From Planctomycetota bacterium (lineage in GTDB: Bacteria > Planctomycetota > UBA1135 > GCA-002686595), in assembly GCA_016714045.1 (NCBI GenBank), contig JADJNY010000001.1, forward strand, positions 868,001 to 932,000: 64,000 nt of DNA. The letters run 5' to 3'. Every line of letters starts with the position of its first letter. Position 1 is the stretch's first letter. This document shows, piece by piece, positions 37,151 through 45,839 of this stretch. The notes beneath the pieces were generated by a model. That model was not told the origin of the DNA and made no database searches. It saw only the letters and a list, made by a program, of their open reading frames with translations. Position numbers and translations under genes: made by a program.

Positions 37151-38176
37151 TCAGCTCCGGACCGCGACCCCCGGGACGCCCTTGCCGATGGATGCGCCGG
37201 GATCGATCTCCTTCACGAGACGGTCGATCACGACGTCGGACGTGATGCCCTCCGCCGCGGCGGAGAAGTTGGTCACGATGCGGTGGCGGAGCACCGGGTG
37301 CACGATGGCGCGCACGTCCTCGATGGCGACGTGCGTGCGGCCCGCGAGCGCCGCGTGCGCCTTCGCGCCGAGCACGAGGAACTGGCTCGCGCGCGGGCCC
37401 GCGCCCCACGTGACCCACTCGCGCAGGAACGCGAGCTGGCCCTCGCCCTTGACGCGCGTTCCGCGCGTCAGCGCGAGCACGTAGTCGAACACGTGGTCGC
37501 TGACCGGGATGCCGCGCACGGCCTGTTGGAGCTCCGCGAGCTCGGCCGCGCCGACGACCTTCTTCGGCTCGTTCGTCGTGCCGCCGGTCGTGCGGCGCAG
37601 GATCTCGCGCTCCTCGTCGAGCGTCGGATAGCCGACCTGCACGAGGAACATGAAGCGGTCGAGCTGCGCTTCGGGCAGCGGATACGTGCCCTCCTGCTCG
37701 ATCGGGTTCTGCGTCGCGAGCACGAAGAACGGCTCGGGCAGCGCGTGCCGCTTGCCGGCGCTCGTGACCTGGCGCTCCTGCATCGCCTCGAGCAGCGCCG
37801 CCTGCGTCTTCGGCGGCGTGCGGTTGATCTCGTCGGCGAGGATCACGTTCGCGAAGAGCGGTCCGGGCGCGAAGCGGAAGCTGCGCGCGTTCGTCTCCGG
37901 GTCGATCTGCAGGAGCTCCGTGCCCGTGATGTCGCTCGGCATCAGGTCGGGCGTGAACTGGATGCGGTTGAACGACAGGTCGAGCGTCTTCGCGAGGCTC
38001 GAGATCATCAGAGTCTTCGCGAGCCCCGGCACGCCGACGAGCAGGCAGTGGCCGCGCGTCAGGATGGCGAGGAGCAGCTCGTCGATGACCTCGTCCTGCC
38101 CGACGATGACCTGGTGCAGCTCGCTCTTCATCTGCGCGTGCACCGCGCGCAAACGCTCCAGGGACGCTTCGATCAT
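37151..38176 (-). CDS. MoxR family AAA+ ATPase
   Basis: The 341-residue product is a complete MoxR AAA+ ATPase. Walker A is GVPGLAKT (residues 48-55) and Walker B VILADEINR (111-119). Sensor and lid segments follow (FFVLATQNPIEQEGTYPL, LPEAQLDRFM). MoxR proteins use ATP hydrolysis as chaperones that insert cofactors or mature VWA-containing complexes. It heads a run of ten closely packed genes. The ATG at 38176 is chosen because GGAG lies 9 nt upstream and the MIEASLERLR start fits family length. An in-frame ATG at 38203 is possible but has no ribosome binding site. Confidence 0.92.
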   Translation of the reverse strand: MIEASLERLRAVHAQMKSELHQVIVGQDEVIDELLLAILTRGHCLLVGVPGLAKTLMISSLAKTLDLSFNRIQFTPDLMPSDITGTELLQIDPETNARSFRFAPGPLFANVILADEINRTPPKTQAALLEAMQERQVTSAGKRHALPEPFFVLATQNPIEQEGTYPLPEAQLDRFMFLVQVGYPTLDEEREILRRTTGGTTNEPKKVVGAAELAELQQAVRGIPVSDHVFDYVLALTRGTRVKGEGQLAFLREWVTWGAGPRASQFLVLGAKAHAALAGRTHVAIEDVRAIVHPVLRHRIVTNFSAAAEGITSDVVIDRLVKEIDPGASIGKGVPGVAVRS

Positions 38177-38514
38177 GGGATGGGGCTCCAGGCGCCGCTC
38201 CATTCGGACTGCGGGCCCGTCGCGCGGCGCGCGCGCGGGGGAACGCAGGGGACGGAGGAGGTGGGACGGAGGGTGGGACGGGACCGGGTCGAGGACGGAA
38301 TCGGCCCTCTCGACGCCGTCCGCCGGCGGCGGAATGGGGCCGAAAGGGGCGCGCGGCCCCGAGTGTCTATCTACTCGATGGACGTGCCCGGGGTGAGCGA
38401 CTTCCGCGCGAAAGCGCGGCTTTCATGCTCGCGCGGCGCGCGCTCGGCGCGAAGCGAATACCCGCGCCGGGACACAAGAGCTACAGGCCCTCGACCGCAT
38501 GCACGACACGGAGC
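38177..38514. other. 338-bp gap upstream of the moxR operon
   Basis: The gap lies between the stop of the 38515-40631 gene and moxR, both on the - strand, so it should contain a terminator and the moxR promoter. A 6-bp stem closed by GAAA (38404-38419) and a longer GGGGCC/GGCCCC pair near 38338-38361 are visible. No convincing -35/-10 pair was found. There is no coding segment. Confidence 0.5.
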
Positions 38515-40631
38515 TCACTCGAGGCGGAACGAGCGGATCCGCGCCGGGCCGAGGAGCCACAGGCGTCCGTGCGCGAGCGCGACCGTCCCCGCTTCGCCCG
38601 GAGCGAGCGGCGCGCGGTCGAGCACGGCGAGACCGCGCGTGCGGTCGAGCAGGTAGAGCGCGCGGTCCGTGACCGCGACCACCCGGTCCGCGAGGACGAG
38701 GCCCGCGGGGAGGACGTGCTCGCGCGGCCCGGGGTCGAAGCTGGTCGCGGTGGGGGCCTCGGACCGGTGCTCGCTCCAGCCGCGGGCCCCCGGGAGGAGC
38801 CCGACCTCCCCCCCCTCGGAGAGGGCCAGGGTCAGCACCGTGCGCCGCGGCTCGGGCGGGCGCACGAGGAACTCCGCCGCGCCGGTGGGGCGGGCGAGCG
38901 GAGCGGCGCACAGCCGGTACAGGCCGGGCCCGTCGTCCGAGCTCAACGTCCACAGCGGGTCGCCCGCTGCGGGCTCGTTGAGGCGCGGGGCGAGGAGGGC
39001 GGAGGGCACGTGCTCGCCGGACCGCGACCGCGCGGTGCGGACGGTCCACGCGAGGCGCCCGTCGAGCGCGTCGACGACGGTCGCGGTGCCGAGGCCGGTG
39101 AGCGCCGTGACGGCGGGGCCGCCGGAGCCGAGCGGGGCGGCGGGCGGGGCGAGAATGGTGATTCCTATGTTCTCGCGTTCTTGCAATGAAACTCTGGATC
39201 CACCTCGGGCGACGAGGCGTGTCCAAAGCGGCCGTCCCGAGGCGGGGTCGAGGGCCACGAGGAGGGCCTCGATCCGGCCGGGCGCGAGCCGCGCGGGGCG
39301 CGGGCTCGCGGGCGTCGTCTCCGCGCCGTCGGGCGCGGCGGGCGAGGTGGGCCACGCGCGCACCTGGACGACGAGCGCGCCGCCCGCCGCGACCGGGCCG
39401 GGCTCGAACTCGACGCGGCCGGGCGCGAGCGCGCCGCCGGACCACGCAGCGAGCTCGCGCGCGCCGTGCAGGACGAAGCGCGGCGCGAGCGTGCGCGCGT
39501 CGAACGCGACGAGCGCGTTGTCGAACTCGTCCGACGCGCGCCCGACGACGCACGCGACGACGTCGCCCGCGGCCGCCGGACGGAGGAGCCAGTCCGAAGC
39601 GCGGTCGGCGAACGCGGGCGGGACCGGGGCGTCCGCGGCCGCGAGCAGGGGCTCGAACGCGACCGAGCGCCACGCGCCGTCCGGCGCGCGGACGTGGAGG
39701 GCGCGGCTCGACTGGACCGCGAGCGCGTCCGCGGCGAGCTCGGCCGCGCCGAAGAGCACGCGCGTCGCCTCGGCCGGGCGCAGCCCGTCGTCGTCTTCGT
39801 GGGAGCGCGACTCCTGCGGCACGAGCCGCGTCGGGGCGGTCGCGAGCGCGATGCCGCGCGGCGGCGCGGGGAGGAGCGCGGCGCGCGCCGCGAGCGCGAG
39901 CTCGAACCGCGCGCCGATCTCCGGGACCGTGCTCGGCTCGTGCTCGCGCGCGCGCTCGAGCCAGGCTCGCGCGGCCTCCGGACGCCCCGCTTCGAGCGCG
40001 AGGTCCGCGCGCACGAGCGCCGCGCGCGCCGCGGCGAGCGTGAGCGGGTACGAGCGCTCGACGGCGGCCAGCGCGGCCTCGGGCGCGGGAACTCGAGCGC
40101 GTTCGCGAGCGCGTCGGATGCGCGCGCCTCGAACCGCGCGCGCCACGCGGCGCGCGTCGCCGGCCCGGCGAGCGTCAACCGCTCGCGCACGGCGAACTCG
40201 ACGCCGACGACGAGCCAGCCGGAGAGCCCGCCGTTCCCGGCACCGGGCGCGTCCGGGAGCCACATGCGTGCGCGCGCCGTGCTCGCGGTGCTCGGCGGTC
40301 GCGCGGGGACGCCGTCGCCGACCGCGCTCTCGAGGAGGGCCGCGTACCACAGGTCGAGCGCGGCGTCCGGCGCCGCCACCGCCGGATCCCGCGCGCGCAC
40401 CGGCGCGAAGAGCGCATCGCCCTCGGCGAGGCGCGCCGCGGCCGCGCTCGACGTCGGGACGAAGGTGTCGTTCTCGAGCGCGCGCTCGCCGAGCAGCGTC
40501 TGCAGCCGTTCGGTCGGATCCTCGGCCGCGGGGCGTTGCGCGAGAGCGGCCGCGGGCGCGAGCAGGGCCGCGAGGCACGCGGTGCCGACGGTCCGAAGGC
40601 CGCCGAGGGCGCGCCGCGCGCGCCGGTTCAC
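38515..40631 (-). CDS. Secreted TPR/propeller protein, frameshifted
   Basis: The frame starts at a GTG (40631) that overlaps the upstream stop as GTGA. It has a signal peptide (VGTACLAALLAPAAALAQ) and helical repeats, and breaks near 40087-40089. Adding one C to the CCC run (on the - strand) gives ALEFP-APEAALAAVE and continues to 38515, for about 705 residues. The C-terminal half is propeller-like (VVDALDGRLAWTVRT, RVVAVTDRALYLLDRTRGL). The layout resembles a reduced version of the 26745-31517 protein. It shares an operon with the FtsB-like gene and enolase. A patch at 39151-39201 is strikingly AT-rich and uses rare codons. Confidence 0.7.
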
Positions 40632-41062
40632 GGCTGGGTGTCGGCCGCGACCACGGTGCCCGTTGGGAGCTCGCGCAGGCGCCGCTGGCGCTCGAGGAAG
40701 ACGGGATCCTGGCGCGCCCGCAGGTGGGCCTGGATCTCGTGCGCGAGCTCGACATCGCGTGCGTGGCGTTCGCGCAGGACGACCTCGGCCGCGGCGAGCC
40801 GCTCCTTCTCGCACAGCGCGGGGCGCAGGCCTTGGAACGAGACCTGGGCGAAGAGGACCATCGGCACGAACACCGGCGTCCAGTAGAGGAGCCGGCGGCC
40901 GACGTGCTTCCAACCCGATCCGCGCGGCGCGCTCGGCGCGTCGGTCCGCGCCGCGTCCACCGGGCTCCCGGCGCGCGCGGCGTCGTCGAGCAAGGGGGTG
41001 GTCACGGGGCTCTCGGCCTCGTGGGGCGTCGTCGCGGCGTTCGGTTGCGTCGGGTCGGGCAT
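40628..41062 (-). CDS. FtsB/DivIC-like septum formation initiator family protein
   Basis: The 144-residue bitopic membrane protein has a 50-residue cytoplasmic Pro/Ala-rich tail, one membrane helix (residues 58-78, LLYWTPVFVPMVLFAQVSFQG) and a coiled coil (82-118). It ends in a short segment DPVFLERQRRLRELP, close to the DP.Y.E..AR.....P signature of FtsB/DivIC. These proteins form a complex with FtsL and FtsQ at the division septum. The position directly downstream of eno (4-nt gap) matches the common eno-ftsB order in many bacteria. Many planctomycetes lack FtsZ, so the role here may be altered. The start is the ATG at 41062. Confidence 0.7.
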   Translation of the reverse strand: MPDPTQPNAATTPHEAESPVTTPLLDDAARAGSPVDAARTDAPSAPRGSGWKHVGRRLLYWTPVFVPMVLFAQVSFQGLRPALCEKERLAAAEVVLRERHARDVELAHEIQAHLRARQDPVFLERQRRLRELPTGTVVAADTQP

Positions 41063-41066
41063 GGGA

Positions 41067-42329
41067 TCAGATGAGGGTCGAGGCCGCGTAGCGCGCGTGG
41101 CTCCCGAGTTCCTCTTCGATGCGCAGGAGGCGGTTGTACTTGGCGACGCGGTCGGTCCGGCACGGCGCACCCGTCTTGATCTGGCCGCAGTTCGTCGCCA
41201 CCGCGAGGTCCGAGATCGTCGTGTCCTCGGTCTCCCCGGAGCGGTGGCTCGAGATGCAGCGGTAACCCTTCCTGTGCGCGAGTCCGATCGTCGCCAGCGT
41301 CTCGCTGAGCGTGCCGATCTGGTTGACCTTGATCAAGACCGCAGTGCCCGCCTTGCGCTGGATTCCGAGCTTCAAGCGCTCGACGTTCGTGACGAACAGG
41401 TCGTCGCCGACGAGCTGCACGCGCCCGCCGAGCGTGGCCGTCAGGTGCTGCCAACCCTCCCAGTCGTCCTGGTCGAGGCCGTCCTCGATGCTGAAGATCG
41501 GGTAGCGCTCGGCGAGGCGCGCGTAGTACCCGACGAGCTCCTTCGACGTGTGCGGCTTGCCGTCGATCGTGTACTTGCCGTCCGCGTAGAACTCGGCCGA
41601 CGCGCAGTCGAGCGCGAGCTGGACATCTGCGCCGGGCTTCAAGCCGACGCTCTCGATCGCGGAGAGGATCAGCGTGATCGCCTCTTCGTTCGAGCCGAGG
41701 TCGGGCGCGATGCCGCCTTCGTCGCCGACGGCGGTGTTCAGCTTCTTCGCCTTGCAGACCTTCTTCAGCGCGTGGAAGACCTCGGTGCCCATGCGCAGGC
41801 CTTCCGCGAAGGACGGCGCGCCGAAGGGCATGATCATGAACTCCTGGATGTCGACGTTGTTGTCCGCGTGCGCGCCCCCGTTCAGGATGTTCATCATCGG
41901 GACCGGCAGCAGGTTCGCCGCGGCGCCGCCGATGTAGCGGTAGAGCGGGAGCCCCGTCTCCTCCGCCGCGGCCTTCGCGGTCGCGAGCGACACGCCGAGG
42001 ATCGCGTTCGCGCCGAGGCGCTTCTTGTTGGATGTGCCGTCCAGCGCGACCATCGCGTGGTCGACCGCGGCCTGGTCCAGCGCGTCGAGCCCGACGAGCT
42101 CGCGCGCGAGCTCGCCGTTCACGTGCGCGACCGCCTTGAGCACGCCCTTGCCGCCGTAGCGGGTTCCGCCGTCGCGCAGCTCGTGCGCTTCGTGGACGCC
42201 CGTGCTCGCGCCCGAGGGGACCGAGGCGCGGCCGGTGGCACCGGACTCCAGGGCGACGTCGACTTCGAGGGTGGGATTGCCGCGCGAGTCGAGGATCTCG
42301 CGGCCGTGGACGTGGACGATTGCGCTCAT
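41067..42329 (-). CDS. eno: Enolase
   Basis: The 420-residue cytoplasmic enzyme converts 2-phosphoglycerate to phosphoenolpyruvate. All landmark regions are present in order: REILDSRGNPTLEVDV near the N-terminus, GDEGGIAPDL, SIEDGLDQDDW and GDDLFVTN for metal binding, the catalytic Lys in VLIKVNQIGTL, and SHRSGETEDT near the C-terminus. Length and motifs are normal for the family. The start is the ATG at 42329. A TAGGAT hexamer on the - strand ends 7 nt upstream, so transcription may begin at or next to the start codon. It leads an operon with the FtsB-like and propeller genes. Confidence 0.97.
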   Translation of the reverse strand: MSAIVHVHGREILDSRGNPTLEVDVALESGATGRASVPSGASTGVHEAHELRDGGTRYGGKGVLKAVAHVNGELARELVGLDALDQAAVDHAMVALDGTSNKKRLGANAILGVSLATAKAAAEETGLPLYRYIGGAAANLLPVPMMNILNGGAHADNNVDIQEFMIMPFGAPSFAEGLRMGTEVFHALKKVCKAKKLNTAVGDEGGIAPDLGSNEEAITLILSAIESVGLKPGADVQLALDCASAEFYADGKYTIDGKPHTSKELVGYYARLAERYPIFSIEDGLDQDDWEGWQHLTATLGGRVQLVGDDLFVTNVERLKLGIQRKAGTAVLIKVNQIGTLSETLATIGLAHRKGYRCISSHRSGETEDTTISDLAVATNCGQIKTGAPCRTDRVAKYNRLLRIEEELGSHARYAASTLI

Positions 42330-42336
42330 CGCGCGG

Positions 42337-42365
42337 ATCCTACGGTGCGTGCGGGCGCCTGGGAA
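42337..42365 (-). promoter_or_regulatory. Candidate eno promoter
   Basis: On the - strand TTCCCA (42365-42360), a 17-bp spacer and TAGGAT (42342-42337) resemble a sigma70 promoter. Only 7 nt separate the -10 box from the eno ATG, which implies a leaderless or nearly leaderless message. Confidence 0.4.
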
Positions 42366-42461
42366 CGCCCTCGAAGGCCACCCTGGATTCCGTCGTTCCG
42401 CGGAGGCCGGCGTCGTGGGTCCGTACGGCGCCGAAATCGGGTAGCTTGACACCCCCTCGCC

Positions 42462-42480
42462 CGACTCCGGTACGGAGTCG
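42462..42480 (+). promoter_or_regulatory. Perfect 8-bp dyad before pssA
   Basis: CGACTCCG and CGGAGTCG pair around a 3-nt GTA loop, ending 9 nt before the pssA GTG. The right arm contains CGGAG, the best Shine-Dalgarno candidate, so the hairpin could mask ribosome binding. A TAGCTT hexamer (42442-42447) upstream may be the -10 box. Confidence 0.4.
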
Positions 42481-42489
42481 CGGCCCCGC

Positions 42490-43383
42490 GTGCGCAAAGT
42501 CCACCTCCTCCCGAACCTGATCACCCTCGCGAACGCCTTCTGCGGGCTGCTCGCGATCTGCAAGGGGATCGACGCCCTCGCCTTCCAGGCGGACGAGGCG
42601 GCGCACTTCGAGTCGAAGATGGCGACCGCGTGCTGGCTCATCTTCCTCGGGATGATCTTCGACGCGATCGACGGCAAGGTCGCCCGCATGGTGGGGGGGG
42701 CCTCGAACTTCGGCGCGCAGCTCGACTCGTTCGCCGACATGCTCACGTTCGGCGTCGCTCCGGCGGTGCTCGCGAAGGTGCTGATCGAGCACGAGGCGCC
42801 GCTCTACGGCTACTCGGTGAACCCGCGCCTCCACTTCATCGCGGCAGCGGTGTTCAGCGTCATGGCGATCCTCCGCCTCGCGCGCTTCAACCTGGAGAAC
42901 GACCCCGACCCCGAGGCGCACAAGCACTTCAAGGGTCTCCCCTCGCCCGCCGCCGCCGGGACGATGGCCGCGACGATGCTGATGTACCTGTCGCTCAAGG
43001 ATCCCGGGCTCGAGGTCAGCGACGGCACGCGCACCCCGCTCGGTGCCCTCCTGCGCCTCGCGCCGGGCATCCACGAGAGCCCGTTCCTCGTCTGGTTCCT
43101 GCCCGTGATGGGCCTCCTCCTGCCCGCGCTCGGCCTCCTGATGGTGAGCCGCGTGCGCTACCTCCACATGTTCTCGGCGCTGACGGGGCGCGGACAGTTC
43201 GTGACGCTCGTCGGCGTCGTCGTGGCCGCCTTCCTGCTCTTCGCGGCTCCGGTGCTCTCCGTCTTCTGCGTGTTCCACGTCTACGTGATCACGGGCCTCC
43301 TCCGCACGGTGTTCCGGTCGCGGTCGGGCCCCAGCGGCCCCGCGCGCTCGACGCCGGTCGAACCGCCCGTCTTCGCGGGTTGA
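42490..43383 (+). CDS. pssA: CDP-diacylglycerol--serine O-phosphatidyltransferase
   Basis: The 297-residue integral membrane enzyme transfers phosphatidyl groups from CDP-diacylglycerol to serine, the first step to phosphatidylethanolamine. The full CDP-alcohol phosphotransferase motif is seen: Asp58, Asp61-Gly62, Ala65-Arg66, Gly75, Asp79 and Asp83. The N-terminus LLPNLITLANAFCGLLAI is the classic PssA opening. The start is a GTG at 42490. Phosphatidylserine synthase of this type is separated from other CDP-alcohol enzymes mainly by this N-terminus, so the substrate call is good but not certain. It begins a run of eight + strand biosynthetic genes. Confidence 0.88.
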   Translation: MRKVHLLPNLITLANAFCGLLAICKGIDALAFQADEAAHFESKMATACWLIFLGMIFDAIDGKVARMVGGASNFGAQLDSFADMLTFGVAPAVLAKVLIEHEAPLYGYSVNPRLHFIAAAVFSVMAILRLARFNLENDPDPEAHKHFKGLPSPAAAGTMAATMLMYLSLKDPGLEVSDGTRTPLGALLRLAPGIHESPFLVWFLPVMGLLLPALGLLMVSRVRYLHMFSALTGRGQFVTLVGVVVAAFLLFAAPVLSVFCVFHVYVITGLLRTVFRSRSGPSGPARSTPVEPPVFAG

Positions 43384-43395
43384 AGGCCGCGCGCG

Positions 43396-43935
43396 ATGGA
43401 CGCCTCCGCCTTCGTCGGCCTCGGGAGCAACCTCGGCGCGCGCGAGCGGCTCCTCACCTCCGCGGTCGAGGGCCTCGCCGTGCTCCCGCGCACGCGCCTC
43501 GTCCGCGTGTCGAGTTGGATCGAGACGGCGCCCGAGGGCGGCCCCGCCGGCCAGGGTCCCTACCTGAACGGCGCGGCCGAGCTCGCGACGGAGCTCGCCC
43601 CGCGCGAGCTCCTCGACGCCCTGCTCGCGCTCGAGCGCCGGGCGGGCCGCGTGCGCGTCGCCGGCGTCGCGAACGGTCCGCGGACGCTCGACCTCGACCT
43701 GCTCCTCCACGGGAGCGCGCGCCTCGCCGAGCCCGGCCTCGTCGTGCCGCATCCGCGCCTCGAGGAGCGCCTCTTCGTGCTGCGCCCGCTCGCTGAACTC
43801 GCGCCCGAACTCGTACTCCCGAGCGGCGCGCCGATCCGCGCGCGCATCGCGGAGCTCGAGCGGACCGAGCTTCGCCGTGAACCCGCGCGCACACGCGCGT
43901 TCGAGATCTCCACGCTCCGCCGCACCCGCCCATGA
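43396..43935 (+). CDS. folK: 2-amino-4-hydroxy-6-hydroxymethyldihydropteridine diphosphokinase
   Basis: The 179-residue cytoplasmic enzyme (HPPK) transfers pyrophosphate from ATP to the pterin precursor of folate. The N-terminus FVGLGSNLGARERLL, the catalytic-loop signature GPRTLDLDLLLHG and the downstream VPHPRLEERLFVLRPLAEL are all present. Length is normal. It begins 12 nt after pssA and its stop overlaps the ATG of panC (ATGA), so the two are translationally coupled. Folate and pantothenate genes are often linked because both pathways feed C1 and acyl metabolism. Confidence 0.95.
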   Translation: MDASAFVGLGSNLGARERLLTSAVEGLAVLPRTRLVRVSSWIETAPEGGPAGQGPYLNGAAELATELAPRELLDALLALERRAGRVRVAGVANGPRTLDLDLLLHGSARLAEPGLVVPHPRLEERLFVLRPLAELAPELVLPSGAPIRARIAELERTELRREPARTRAFEISTLRRTRP

Positions 43936-44828
43936 ACCGCGCTCCGACGCCGCTCGTCTCGCTCCCCGATCCCGCCGCGGCCCGTCGTTGGTGCGCGGAC
44001 TGGCGCGCGCGCGGCCGCACGCTCGGCTTCGTGCCCACGATGGGGGCGCTGCACGACGGGCACCTGTCGCTCGTCGAGCGCGCGCTCGACGAGAACGACG
44101 CCGCGTGCGTGAGCGTGTTCGTGAACCCGCTCCAGTTCAACGAGCAGCGCGACTTCGAGCGCTACCCACGCGACCTCGGCGCCGACGCGCAGCTGCTCGA
44201 GGGCGCGGGCTGCACGATGCTCTTCACGGGCACGCTCGCGGGCTTCTTCCCGGGCGAGCTCGACGCACGCGGCGAGCTCCTCCCCGCGGCCTGGCGCGAG
44301 CCGGGGCCGAGCGCCACCGGTCTCGAGGGCGATCTGCGCCCCGGCCACTTCCGCGGCGTCGCGACGATCGTCGAACGGCTCTTCGACGTCGTGCGTCCCG
44401 ACCGCGCCTACTTCGGCCACAAGGACTTCCAGCAGACGCTCGTCGTGAAGGACCTCGCGCGCGCGCTGGGCTACCCCGCGATCGTCGTGTGTCCGACCGC
44501 GCGCGAGGCGTCCGGGCTCGCGCGCTCCTCGCGCAACGAGCTTCTTCTCCCCGCCGATCGCGAGCGCGCGGCGGTGCTCTCGCGCGCGCTCTTCGCCGCG
44601 CGCGACGCCTGGTGCGCGGGCGAGCGGCGTCCGGCGCGGCTCTCCGCGGCGATGCGCACGGTGCTCGCCGACGGGCCCGCGACGCTCGAGTACGCCGAGA
44701 TCCGCGACCCCGAGCGCTGGACGCGCGACGAGCCCGTCGGTCCGATCGAGCGCGCGGTCGCGCTGGTCGCCGCGCGTCTCGGCGGCGTGCGCCTGATCGA
44801 CAACCTGCGTCTGGACGAGCCCGCGTGA
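43932..44828 (+). CDS. panC: Pantothenate synthetase
   Basis: The 298-residue enzyme condenses pantoate with beta-alanine using ATP, giving pantothenate for coenzyme A. Visible motifs are the nucleotide-binding PTMGALHDGHLSLV with its HIGH-like HDGH, VFVNPLQFNE, YFGHKDFQQTLVV, and SGLARSSRNELL, the counterpart of the usual LAMSSRN. The start overlaps the folK stop. Its own stop overlaps the GTG of ispE (GTGA). Family length and motif spacing are normal. Confidence 0.96.
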   Translation: MNRAPTPLVSLPDPAAARRWCADWRARGRTLGFVPTMGALHDGHLSLVERALDENDAACVSVFVNPLQFNEQRDFERYPRDLGADAQLLEGAGCTMLFTGTLAGFFPGELDARGELLPAAWREPGPSATGLEGDLRPGHFRGVATIVERLFDVVRPDRAYFGHKDFQQTLVVKDLARALGYPAIVVCPTAREASGLARSSRNELLLPADRERAAVLSRALFAARDAWCAGERRPARLSAAMRTVLADGPATLEYAEIRDPERWTRDEPVGPIERAVALVAARLGGVRLIDNLRLDEPA

Positions 44829-45766
44829 GCGCCTCGTCGCCGGTCGTGCGCGCGACGGCGCCCGCGAAGGTGAACCTCGTGCTCGAGGTCCTGGGCCGGC
44901 GCGCGGACGGCTACCACGAGCTCTGGACCTGGATGCTCGCCGTCGGGCTCGAAGACGAGGTGCGCGTGCGCGCGCTGCCGCCCCGCGCCGAGCCCGGGAT
45001 CCAGCTTTCGATCACCGGCCCCGCGGGGACCGCCGATGTCCGCGCCGACGCGTCGAACCTCGTGTGGCGCGCCGCGCGCGCGGTGCTCGATCGCGCCGGG
45101 ACGGGCGCGGGGCTCGCGATCGAGCTCGAGAAGCGGATCCCGAGCCAGTCGGGCCTCGGCGGCGCGAGCGCCGATGCCGCCGCGACCGTGCTCGCAGCGG
45201 AACGCGCGCTCCGTTGCGCGCTCACGGCGGAGGAACGCGCTGCCGTCCTCGCGAGCCTCGGCTCCGACTGCGCGTTCTTCGCCGCGGCACCGGCCGGGGT
45301 CGCGCTCTGCGGGGGGCGAGGGGAGGAGATCCGGTCCGCGCCGGAGCGCGCGCCCGCCTGGTGGATCGCGATCGTCGCCCCGACGGTGGGATGTCCCACG
45401 CCCGCGGTCTACGCCGAACTCGCACGACGCTTGTCTCGCCCCGTCGAGGCGCCTAGTCTGCCGGACGCGTGGCTCGAGGCCCCTGCGTCGGACGCGCGCA
45501 GATTCCTTGGCAATCGGTTGGAGGCGGCCGCCCTCGCGGTCGCGCCGGAACTCGCCCGCTGGCGCGCGCTCTTCGACGCGCTCGGCGCGGAGCACACGCG
45601 GCTCACGGGCAGCGGCTCCGCCTTCTTCGCGCTCTTCGACGAGCGCGACGAGGCGGAGGAGTTCGGCGCGCGGGTCGAGGCGCGCGCGCGTTCGGAGGGG
45701 CTCCTCCTGCGCGGTCGCTGGACCGTGCGGGCCGCGGGCTCCGGGGCGAAAGTCCGGGAAAGTTGA
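44825..45766 (+). CDS. ispE: 4-diphosphocytidyl-2-C-methyl-D-erythritol kinase
   Basis: The 313-residue GHMP kinase phosphorylates the methylerythritol-phosphate pathway intermediate for isoprenoid synthesis. The N-terminal PAKVNLVLEVLGRRADGYHEL and the glycine-rich ATP loop PSQSGLGGASADAAA are diagnostic, as is the late GSGSAFFALF loop. The start is the GTG at 44825 overlapping the panC stop. The consensus P..(A/G)GLGGGSSDAA has small substitutions (Ser for Ala/Gly, Ala for Gly), but nothing that would obviously stop activity. The gene thus links isoprenoids with folate and CoA in one transcription unit. Confidence 0.94.
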   Translation: MSASSPVVRATAPAKVNLVLEVLGRRADGYHELWTWMLAVGLEDEVRVRALPPRAEPGIQLSITGPAGTADVRADASNLVWRAARAVLDRAGTGAGLAIELEKRIPSQSGLGGASADAAATVLAAERALRCALTAEERAAVLASLGSDCAFFAAAPAGVALCGGRGEEIRSAPERAPAWWIAIVAPTVGCPTPAVYAELARRLSRPVEAPSLPDAWLEAPASDARRFLGNRLEAAALAVAPELARWRALFDALGAEHTRLTGSGSAFFALFDERDEAEEFGARVEARARSEGLLLRGRWTVRAAGSGAKVRES

Positions 45767-45839
45767 ACCGGAACCCCTCGCGCCGCCGGACGCACCCGGC
45801 TACGAACCGTCTCCCAACTTCCACCAGGCACCCTCGGCG

